Origin: Carposina sasakii
Taxonomy: Eukaryota; Arthropoda; Insecta; Lepidoptera; Carposinidae
NCBI GenBank assembly: GCA_014607495.2
Contig: CP053152.1
Location: 7,874,001-7,938,000 of the forward strand
Reading direction: 5' to 3'
Length of the DNA: 64,000 nucleotides
Under the pieces are notes generated by a model, which saw only the letters and a program-made list of their open reading frames with translations, made no database searches and had not been told where the DNA came from. Made by a program: the position numbers and the translations under genes. Positions 13,001 through 25,000 of this stretch are shown piece after piece (positions within the stretch are counted from its first letter, which is position 1; each line of letters starts with the position of its first letter).

Positions 13001-16000
13001 GGATCGGGATTGCATTCCCTACTTGTAAGGTTAATGACTAACTTAAAATCATTTAACACTCAGTTTAGTGGCATGCTACGTGTCAACTGGCTGTGAATTG
13101 AGTCCAGTACAAAACTATTTATTATTTTCTGCTAAGAAAATACATCTTTGGATATAAAGCTTTTTGTTTACTATTCGTTGTAGAGTAAGAGCCCGCGACT
13201 GCAAGGCCTTCTTTTTTTTAAAAGCTGAAAGTGCCTTCATATATGTATAACATGAAGAGTTAAGAAACTACAACATAGTCAGGGGACAGTAAACTTCGGC
13301 AACTAACAAAGGTATAGGTACTTATATAAATATACCTTAAGTTCTAAAAACTCAACTTTTAAGTATAGTTTTAGGAACTATAATAGAAATCATGTCGTCA
13401 ATTCCCACTGGCAATTTACCTATCCGACACCTAAACTAAAATAAATTGTAAATATACTTTCTGTAAGTCCTCGTGACTAAACCGCGGGCTGTTAGGCAAG
13501 GTACTGTTCAACTTCAAATTCTATAAAATATGCGAGGCTAGTACCTATAGCTATTTGCACCTATTAACTAATTTGCATGTCAATGTCAATAGAATTTTGC
13601 AACTATAGCACGTCCAAATACGAATTTAAATAATTTTGATCATACAAACATAGACATAGGTGAGGTACCCCTGCATGCATATTCATATTATAATATTGCG
13701 AATATAGGTCAGGTTCTTACACCAATTAAGTATAAATTGGATTTGCGCACACAATCTCACGTATTCCAATTTCATGAGAATAGGCCTTTGTCCATGCTGT
13801 TTCCCATGATTTTAATACAAAAGCTTTCATTATGTAGGTTATTTAGATCAAGCGTAAACAATAAGAAGGTATGTTACTGCCTTACAATCATCAAGCTCCA
13901 CCTTATCGAAGTTACGTGAATAATAAAATTCTAGTAAATTCGTAATGGCCCCTTACCCCATGTTTACATTACAAACATACTATACATAGTCTGAGTTCCT
14001 AAAAATAGAGTAGGGCCGCGAAAGATTCTACTGCCTAGTTTAGCGGGGTCAAATGCAAAAGATCAGAGACAAGGAGACAAGTTGTTACTTTCGCCTGAGA
14101 GAATGCCCATAAATTCCTTAGTCACCCTTACATACAATATGCACGGAATGAGATGTAGCTGATGTATACTAGTAAAGCCTCGCACCAGCACAGGACATTT
14201 ACATTAATATAATGCAAATACCTATAAATGGGTTTCGGGTAGATATACCGGTAAGATACAAAGATACGAAAATCACAGATATGACACTTTACTCTGTATC
14301 TATCTTCATCTACCTTCCTACATATAACGTAGTGATCACACCGCGCAAGTTCAGAAGGTATAGCCGTTCAATAATATTGTTTCGTATGCCAAATACCTAG
14401 TCTACAAAGCCGAATAGGTGTTAATAGTTCATACATTCAAGTATGCTTACATAACTTGCCCATGGCAGTAGCAGTTAGTACCTTTACGTGACATGGGTCG
14501 GGGCAAGTAGCGCAGTTGAAAAGGTTGTCCGCGTATTCGAGCGAACTTTATGACATAATAATATGTACTAAGTACCATAATACTTATTAGATAACGATGT
14601 TACTATAAAAAGCTAATGTGCCGAATAATCACCATAGAGACCACATAATTATTTACATAACATATACCTATACCTAATCGTGAAACGTATTTTATGAGCT
14701 AAATTAAAAAAATACTCGTATCTCTTTTAAAGTTACACCTTTTATAATTTTACTTAAAAAATGAAATTGAATTGATTGGGATTTTTGTGATTAACCCTGA
14801 CATTTATTTTTATAAAATAATTAAGTAAAGAAAATACAAAGCAGGTAGGTACATATAAGAAGGTGAAATTAATAATTTGAGGGTCGCGTTGATATCGTTT
14901 GTTCCGTCGCGTGTTAGTCCCCGTCGTCGCGGGTTCGTGTGGCGGCTCATTAGTAGAGGCACAACAACGTAACGCTCGTAAAACTAACCTTAGAATAATT
15001 CAAATCACGTGTGCTGCAATAGCATTAATTTGTTTTTGTTTCCCAATAGGCCTAGACACTTATTTACATAACTATCACGAAGGATTAGGGAGTTCCAAGT
15101 GTAACAACAAATCATGTCCTTATATGTATATAGAAAACAATTTAAAATAACGAAAAATTTCACGTTTCATGTCTACCTTACAAAAGTAACCTACTCGGTC
15201 TATTATCGGATAATAAGAAAAAAGAATTTACATAAGATCTATTTGATGTAGAGGTGTGTAACTCCGGAGTGATTTAAAAAAAAAAGATTTACATCCATGC
15301 GAAAGATTGAACCAAACAAATGGAGGATCCTAAACCTCCATAGAGTGGCGGGAAAAGAATAGCGGGTTCTGTTAGGCCAGAGTGCGCTGGTGATATTAGT
15401 GGATTGTATTTTGCGAGTTACTACTATCTACCGAACAAAAACGTACGACACACTTGCAATTCCCTACAGCAATAGAGGACGAAGAAAGAGGACTTAGAAG
15501 GAAAAGCACGTGCACTGACCTGATTCTCTCCCGAGTCCAGTCTCCTTCCCTGCAGGGTTCTACCAGGATCGCTCGTCTCACTCAGTAGGCGGTAAATAGT
15601 TCACATTGGATTTAAAGAATCATAAACGTATTGAGTGAAATTGAATCTTTACAACGTATTATAAGAGTATATTAAGAATAATTTAAAAGAGTGATTTAAA
15701 TCTTTTGATGAAAAGATTTATAAATCCCTGATCCGGAAAAAGATTGATTCTTCGTATCTCTAATTTGATGTGTATATTATGGTGCATCATTTGCAAACGT
15801 CGAGACACCGATAGTTTAGCATCGTAGCACATGACTTAGGTAGAGACAATTGCCATTCTCGAAATAATAAGCTCACGCAATAATCTTTCTTAATGATATC
15901 TACATATGTATGTCGTGGCCATATCGTAGAATTGATCATTTCATGAAATGGTCGAGCATTTCATGAAATGGTCGCATTTCATGAAAAGTTCAACTGTCTA

Positions 16001-19000
16001 TTGGCCACATCATGATATGGTTTGGGCAGATCGATGATTAAAAATCGTTTCTCGATATGGGCAACTAAACGCCCGATCATTTCATGAAGTGGTCAAGATT
16101 ATTGATCATATCGTAAAATAGTTACATGAATCACCGGTAGAGGCGCTGCGCGCGTTTTATTTATGTGTGAAGATGGCGGATTTTTCTTTTTAGGTTATAA
16201 AACAAATTAAAGAGAGTAGGGTGACTATGCAGAAGAAGTTCACGGATAGTGTGTTATATTGTATAATGTATATTAGACTTAATGGTGGTTTATAATAATA
16301 TTGTTAAACAAAAACCTTAGATTACGATAGGTTAGGTTAGGTTAGACTATGACAAATGACGCACGAGCCGAGCGAGCGGAGCGAGCGTGCCCAGGCAGCG
16401 TCCGGCGATGTGCCAGATGCGAATCGCTTTTGTAAAGTCTTTTATGTTTTTAAATATTATATTGTGAAAATATCACATAAATAATAGCAAAAAAAATCAT
16501 ACCATCATACCTTATGGTATACTTATATATGGTGTAAGCTCTTACCACATTCGGATTTTATGGACACCCTGTTAATACGATTTGGCCAAACGTGGATGAC
16601 AAAATCGTGAAATGTAGACGATTTAACGATCTGGTCAAATTGAATTGGCCACTTCATGAAATGCGACCACTTCATGAAATGCTCGACCATTTCATGAAAT
16701 GATCAATTTAACAATATGGCCACGACATGTATACGAACAAGATAATATCATATTAAACACGCACTTGCGCAAATATCGTAGAAGAATACAAATTTTATTA
16801 CAATTATTCTAAACGCTGGTCATTATTTCTCACATCTGTATGGTAATCTATACATATAATAAAAATGTAACGGATCGCTGTCTGTACATGGAAGATATAT
16901 AGGTATATATACAGGATGATTTTTGGTCGTCAACGTTCCCAAAAACTTCGGAATCTCCTCATCATCACGATCATTTTTCTTCAGGGAAACATACCTAGGA
17001 AGTTGTAAGAAAATATTAGGGTCTAAAGTTGAGTAAATAGACTGCGTTTTTCTGCATAAATGCACATTGACGCGTGTAGCAAGATTTATTTACGAGAAAT
17101 AATTAATATCTGTCTATGATAAATCTAGCATAAACACTGGACGCTATAAATTTCACCCGATCAAGTAATTCAAAAAAAAAATCACGTTGTTTCCCTGCAT
17201 TTTTTTTTGGCATAAACTTACTTTATTTGGTGTATAGAGTACGTATCCTTCGTTAAGGGTGGCAACGAAAAAACACCTGTATAAGGAAAATTATTATAGG
17301 AGACCTTTATCAACCAATAGTTCAAGTAATGGTATGGTTTGTCGGTTTGTCTGAAATGAAATGAAATGAAATGTTTATTGAATGTGACATTAGGTAAAGT
17401 TTGCAGTTGTAGATGCATAAAGTAGTATCACTGAATGTCTACCTTTTCCAGGCGTACACTCACTTGCAAAGAAAGCACAGTTAAAATCATAAATTAAAAT
17501 CAATTAATGCATAATCCACTCAAACAATAAAAGTCAGTTCCTATGAGTATAGTATTAAATGTCTATAGGTATTAAGATTATAAAATTAAATGTCATCAAT
17601 AAGATCGATAAATAAATAAATAAATTCAATTCAAAGTCCTTAATTACAACGACTACGTCTTATTTATAATTAAGAAATTCATGTACACTATAGAAACATT
17701 GTTCTCGAAGCCAGGACCTCACAAGCTTTTTAAATACAATTAATTTCTTTTTATCTTTAAATCTATCGGGCAGTTTATTAAAAATTGTTATACACATTAT
17801 AAAACTGTTCTTACATGTCAATGTTAATTTTGCAGGAGGTTTATAAAGTTTATTAACGTAATATGATCTTAGACTTCTATTGCATAGTACATCTTTTTTT
17901 AGTTGGAATAAGTCCCTATGTTTAAATACAAATATGCAGACTTCCAAAATATACAGGCAGGGCACAGTCAAAATATTGTATTTCTTAAAATATGGCAGAC
18001 AGGAATCATCCTGATATAAATTAAATATTGCCCTCACGCAGCGCTTTTGTATTATGAAGGCTTTGTCTGAATCTGTAGTCTGTGCGTTTGTGCACGCTCA
18101 GAAACGGCTGAACCAATTTCGATGCAGTTTTCAGAAATACATTGTGACAGGTCCTACTGAACATATAGGCTACTTTTTATCCCGGGAAAATGTTAATACT
18201 TCTATACTGCTCTGGGAGTGAAAAAAAAAACGTATAATACTACAGCTGCTTCTCCTCCCGGACATCTGTACAAGTCAGTAGAGGTATAAGAGGGTTTTGG
18301 TGTTTTGTAGGCGATGGGCTGACCACCTGTCACTACTAACCGAACTTGTACATCTCAACTATACCCTCAAAATTGGTCAGAAGTGGCACCATGTGGTTCT
18401 ATCGGCCCTTGGTGCTCTGCCTACCCCGTGCAGGGATAAAGGCGTGATTACATGTAATTTTTTTTTATCCCAGATAATTTCGACATTTTGTTTTTTCTGT
18501 AGTCCACGCGGACGGAGTCGCGGGCGTGCACTAGTGTATTCATAAATCAGGCAAACAGGCCCGTTAGGCTACGAATTAACGTTAGGGTCAGAAGGTGAAG
18601 TACATATTGGTTATGTATAAATTCTTGCATAGTTTCTTCCATATAATTTAGATTCCATTCGTACATATACCTCTTTGAGTCTGATGTATTATTTTTACCC
18701 GACTGCGCGAACGCAAAGGAGTGGTATTGTGTTTAACAGCCTATGTATGTATGTTCCTTTGAAGCACTACACAGACCAAACGCCTCGACCGATTTTTATG
18801 ATTCATACGTCAATCGATTCCTCTTAGTTCGGGGAGTGTCACTAAAGATATAACGTTAGTGAAAATCCAATATGGCGATTACTGGACGCCATTTTGTGAA
18901 AATGAAAAAAATTAAAGTCAACAAACTATATCGAGTGGGGTATCGTTTAATAGGTATTTAAAAATCACTATTAGGTTTCTCTCAACATTTTGATTCGATT

Positions 19001-22000
19001 TGACCAACCGTTTAGGATCTATATCGATTGAAAGTTGCGTAACAACCATTCTCACATATAAGTTTTTAGACAGCAGCAAGACGAAAACTTCTTGCTGCCG
19101 AGCATGTTGAGCATGTTTCTTGAAGCTAGGTACTCATGACAAAAAAGTATAAAATAAAAAAACATTTAAAAAAATCCAAAAACCCGACTGCTTAAAAAAG
19201 AACCAAATAATGTACATAATAAAAAAACTGAAAGGAAAAAAAACAAGCACTTAGATGTCCGGTGGTCTAGAATTCTATAATATTATTATGGAATGAATAC
19301 TATTGAAGAACATAAAATATTTTCTAATGATCGTAACATAACAACTGAACAGCCAGGATCCATTATTCGACAGCCAAGCTAATATTTCAATGGATCCTGG
19401 CTGTTCAGTTGTTATGTTACGATCATTAGAAAATATTTTATGTTCTTCGATAGTATTCATTCCATAATAATATTATAGAATTCTAGACCACCGGACATCT
19501 AAGTGCTTGTTTTTTTCCTTTCAGTTTTTTATTATGTACATTATTTGGTTCTTTTTTAAGCAGTCGGGTATTTGGATTTTTTAAATTATTTATTTTATTT
19601 GTTTATTTAGTTTAACCCAACTGAACACTTATCTGTAGGTGTCATTAGTCTACGTAGTATGCATCTTCTATGCTGTAACGCTAGATTTTAGAATTAGGGT
19701 TTGGTTGGTACCTAACCCTATATCTATCACATATGAAATGCTTTGTCCTGAGTGACATGCATTTGTACTAAATGGATGAACGGACAGTCTAAACCTGAAG
19801 GGTAACTGTCTAAACTGAAACTTGAAGGGTATGTTCTTTGAATGACGTAGACATCCAATAAGAAAGGTATTCCCAAAATTCTCACGGGAGGGAGAAATAA
19901 CGAGAGGTCTAAAGTTGACGCGGACGAACTTGTGGGTTCCGCTAATTATAAATTAAATTTCATCTTCGACCCCTCCGCAAAATTCTAATTTGATTCCATA
20001 AGAATACGACATAAGTATATTTGGGCGTACGTATTCGATCTAAGTAGATAACATACTTTTGCAATATAGTTAGATAATTAGACAATCATTAGCAGTACAT
20101 ACCTATATAAATTTTATTGCTGGAATGTTTCGTAACTTTTAAGTATGCAACGAGACCTACTACTCTTACTAAAGGCAGATGGGGTGTTTACGACGTCTCC
20201 ATATAGCAAACGATTCGCATTACAGCGCTAGCTGTGCACTACCGCCTTTGAAGATGGTCACCTAACTACCGACACCTGTGGCAATGCAACGACCGATTTA
20301 GCTGACAACGCATCTAAATATATTGTAAATAGCCATTCACTTGCCAGTAATGGATGGGTTTTATGTTGCAGGTCGTAGGTAGGTATAGGCAACATTGCAG
20401 ATTAATTATTTATTGGATACTATGAAACTGTACCTCGTACTTATTTGATATGTAAATTAGTTTTACGAGAGTATCTATCTTACACAGACCAGACCACCCA
20501 ATTTGGTAGGGTGATCTATGATATCTTATAAGAACATTAAAAAATCTGGAATGAAGATTTTGATCCGTAATTTTTTTCAGTTACTGGACTGAACACTTAT
20601 CTGGCGGTGTCACTAGTCTACGTGGTATGCATCTTCTACGCTTCACAGGTACTTATTTGCCCTCTTGTAAAGCATTTAGCTACTTTGATCCTAGTCATGA
20701 TAACCGACTAAAATAAATACATCGTTCATAACCATTTTTATGTACTTAGTGCCTACGAGTACCTACTACTCGTAGGTACAGCCACAAGTGGTCTGTTTTT
20801 GGTTTGCATTGATTATCTTATTCCTCAGCCCCCCTAGTATGACCACGCATCGTGGATATCGTATCGTCTCTATACAAAATTCAACATGGCGGCTATATTT
20901 ATCGTATGTTGAACGGCTAAAGGTCGATAAATCGACGATTATGATGATATTTTGTCTTTGTAGGGCGGCATGAAGGTGGTGATAATGACGGACACTTTCC
21001 AGTCGGCGGTGCTGCTGGGCTCGCTAGCAGCGGTACTGGCACTGGGCACCGCTAAGGTCGGCGGCCTGGACATGGTGTGGGACCACGCGCGCCTCACCAA
21101 CCGCCTGCGATTCTTCGAGTAATTTCTATTCATTCAAACTTCTTCATTGGAATATCCGATATTTGTAGAATTTTCCCTTTTTTACCCGACTGCGCTACGC
21201 AAAGAAGTGGTATTGTGTTTAACAGCTTATGTATGTAGGTATGTAAGTATGTATATATGTTCCTTTGAAGCACTATACAGACCAAACGCCTGGGCTGATT
21301 TTTATGATTCACACGTCAATCGATTCCTCTTAGTCCGGCGAGTGTCACTAAAGACATGACGTTAGTAAAAATTCAATAAGGCAACTGCTAGCCATGGAAC
21401 ATAGCAACTGAACAGTCGGGATCCATTATCCGACAGCCAATGTAATTTTTCAATGGATCCTGGCTGTTCAGTTGCTATGTTCCATTATTAGAAAATATTG
21501 TATTTTCTTCAATATTACTCATTCAATTATTATAGAATTTCCACGTTTTTCACTTTTTAGTTTTTTTTATGATGTACATAGTTTTGTTTACTATTTACGC
21601 GCAGTCGGGTTTTTTGATTATTTAATTCTATGTTTTGTTTGAGTGACGTACCTATCCATATTTTGCACCAAGATCTTTCTGTGACACGTCAAGTAGTTTC
21701 TTCTGTTCCTAAATCGTACAGTAGCGGATTGAAGAAATTGGCAAATTACGAAAGAAACATTTTGTTCTAGAATGCGTTCCATAGATGCCTGATTGCGGCA
21801 CTAACGTTTTTTGTATGCAGTATCACAGTATCACAGTAGTTACAGTACAGGGTATTTTTTGGTCGTCAACATTCCCGAAAATTACGGAATCTCCTCATCA
21901 CGAGCATTTTTCTCTATGGAAGCATACCTGGGAAGTGTCTTCAATTCAAGATACTCGTATTAGGATCCAAAGTTGAGTAAATAGACTGCGTTTTTCTGCA

Positions 22001-25000
22001 TAAATGCACATAGACGCGCATAGCAAGATTTTTTCACAAACATAATTAATATTTGTCTATGAAAAAACTAGCATAAACACTGGACACTGAATTTCGCCCA
22101 ATTAATAGAGCAATTTTTTTTTTCCAAAAAAATTACCTTGTTTCCCAGCATTTTTTTGACATAAACTTACTTTATTTGATGTATAGAGTACGTACCCTTC
22201 GTTAAGGGTGGCAACGAAAAAATACACCAACGCACTATGGTAAATAATACCTGCTTATAAGAAATGTATTGAACACGTAATATATCAATTATATAAGTGC
22301 TTACTTTTAGATTAGGTAATACAATATAATACAGGATGTCCCAAGAAATAGTGTCAAGCGGAAGTCCAAGGACAGAATACCCCTAGGGGTACCCGAATTA
22401 CCCCCATGTATGTTCCGCGACTTTTTGTAGTTTTCGAGATATGATTTTTTTTTCAGATTTTTTTGTTAAACCTTGGCTTATTTAACATTATTGGTCACAG
22501 AGACATCAATTGTTGAGATACAAGCTTGATTTTTTTTCTGAAATAGGTGAACAGTAGCACTTGCAAAAACAAAAGCAATTGTGAGCCGATATGCTACTAT
22601 TAAGCCATTAAAAAAATGTTGAATCCTAAGTTTGTTAAAATGTTTAAATTAAAGATCTCTTTTGAAACGATTTAAAAAAAAACTTATCCCAAAAATGTCT
22701 CCAAAATTATTTTTAAAAACTTGCCAATTTCGTCAGCTATTTGCCATGTAAATTTGATTGAGCTATCTCCACGACTTCATACTTGAAAAAATATTTGAAA
22801 CACAGTAAGTCGAAAAAACTTAATTAAAAGATTGGGCCGAATAAAACTAAAAAAATGTTATTATTGATTGTTTATTATTAAATCACAAAAAGTTTTCGAA
22901 ATGTCGCCCTTCCTGCTCGATACAAATTCTACATCGCCTTAAAAAAAATTCTTGTAGTCTACAAGACCATGTTAACAGGTCTATTGCGTGACGTCACTCA
23001 ATACACGGGGCAGTTGAGCTGTAAGGGTGATTATGAGTGCAATTCTCGGAATTTACTACCTGAGTTGCGGCAAGGCAAGGGGAAGCGTGAGGTGAGGGAG
23101 CGGGGTTAGCGTTGGTCCATTGTGTTCGGCGGCTACCGGTCAGTTGACCATTTGCTTGCATTTGCGCCCGACGTTACTTCTTTACTAGCTCCTTTGTGAT
23201 TATTTGACGAACTTTGCTTTCTTTACGGACTTTGGTTGCATATCGATTGGCTTTTGTGTGGTGTTACGAACTTTCTTAGACGACTTTGGCTTTCTCAACG
23301 GACTTCGGAGTGCACATCAATTGGGATTTCTAAGCGCAATAAATTGGTGAGCTATGTCTTTCTCGTCAAGAGATTATGCGCTTATGCATTACTTTTATGG
23401 CTATGCAAAAGGAAATGCTTCGGAAGCGGCTAGATTGTACAGACAGCAGGTACAAAACAGTGGTGAACCTCAGCCTGAGACTTGGCCTGATCATCGTACA
23501 ATTTTGCGAGTCCATAATAGTTACATGGAAGGTCGCCTACCAGGTAGAAGACCCGGGCATCACAAATGCATGACCCAGATGTGGTCGATTCAGTGGTCGA
23601 AGAAGTGGCAAGAGACCCATCAGTTAGTGTCAGAACCATAGAACGCCGCACCGGAATTCCAAAATCAGAAGCACATCGGATACTACAAAAAGAGGGATTT
23701 CACCCATATCATATTCAAAAAGTTCAGCAGCTTAAGCCCGAAGATTATCCGAGAAGGGTGGCGTTTTGTCAAGAAATGTTGCGGCGTCAAGCTGAAGACG
23801 CAAATTTTTTTAATACGATTTTGTGGACCGACGAATCTCATTTTAAACGATGTGGAATTTTCAACATTCACAATTATCATTCTTGGAGCATTGAAAATCC
23901 ACACATGACACGTGCCTCCAATTTTCAAGAACAATTTAGTGTGAACTTGTGGTCAGGCGTCTTAAATGGACAGCTGATTGGCCCCTTTCAACTGCCTGAC
24001 CGATTAAATGGCGAGTCCTACTTGGAATTTTTACGGCAAGATCTCGACGGTCTTTTAGAAAATGTAGACCTATTAACGCGTAGAAATATGATATTTCTAA
24101 AACGACGGCGCTCCATGTCACTTCGCGAGGATTGTCAGACAACATTTAACCGAAAGGTTTGGAGACAAGTGGATCGGCCGTGGGGGCCCATTGCCTGGCC
24201 GCCACGGTCTCCCGACTTAAACCCCATCGATTTCTTCGTTTGGGGGTATTATAAAGAATTAGTTTACGCCAAGGATATCAGAAACATAGCGGAACTACGA
24301 ACAAAACTAAGACAAGCAGAAGAAACAATAAAAAGCAACAGGGTAGCGTTCTTACGACTAAAAGAAAAATTTTTAAGGCGATGTAGAATTTGTATCGAGC
24401 AGGAAGGGCGACATTTCGAAAACTTTTTGTGATTTAATAATAAACAATCAATAATAACATTTTTTTAGTTTTATTCGGCCCAATCTTTTAATTAAGTTTT
24501 TTCGACTTACTGTGTTTCAAACATTTTTTCAAGTATGAAGTCGTGGAGATAGCTCAATCAAATTTACATGGCAAATAGCTGACGAAATTGGCAAGTTTTT
24601 AAAAATAATTTTGGAGACATTTTTGGGATAAGTTTTTTTTGTAAATCATTTCAAAAGAGATCTTTAATTTAAACATTTTAACAAACTTAGGATTCAACAT
24701 ATTTTTAATGGCTTAATAGTAGCATATCGGCTCACAATTGCTTTTGTTTTTGCAAGTGCTACTGTTCACCTATTTCAGAAAAAAAAATCAAGCTTGTATC
24801 TCAACAATTGATGTCTCTGTGACCAATAATGTTAAATAAGCCAAGGTTTAACAAAAAAATATGAAAAAAAATCATATCTCGAAAACTACAAAAAGTCGCG
24901 GAACATACATGGGGGTAATTCGGGTACCCCTAGGGGTATTCTGTCCTTGGACTTCCGCTTGACACTATTTCTTGGGACATCCTGTATATTGATATTGACA

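Larger units (their letters stand above)
16847..18534 (+). mobile_element. Helitron (family A) split by three later insertions
   Basis: It begins TCTATACATATAATAAAAATG after an A and ends GGGCGTGCACTAG before a T, the AT-target, 5'-TC / CTAG-3' structure of Helitrons, with the GC hairpin GCGGACGGAGTCGCG just inside the 3' end. The host element is interrupted by a TA-flanked MITE (16912-17279), a non-LTR retrotransposon fragment (17354-18077) and a retroposon-like repeat (about 18197-18465). Removing these leaves about 320 bp, equal to the intact copy at 32399-32722. Confidence 0.82.

Noticed and set aside
16327..16346. Interstitial telomere (TTAGG)n
   Set aside because: Only about three and a half units, within a DNA transposon; too short to mean more than chance or element-internal sequence.
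15912..16726. CRISPR-like array suggested by regularly repeated CATTTCATGAAATG
   Set aside because: The repeats are palindromic, adjacent, few and placed in inverted terminal repeats of a eukaryotic transposon.
19611..19678. Working mutually exclusive exon of the SLC5 gene
   Set aside because: It has an in-frame stop, a 2-nt length change and no donor, so it cannot replace the exon at 20581.
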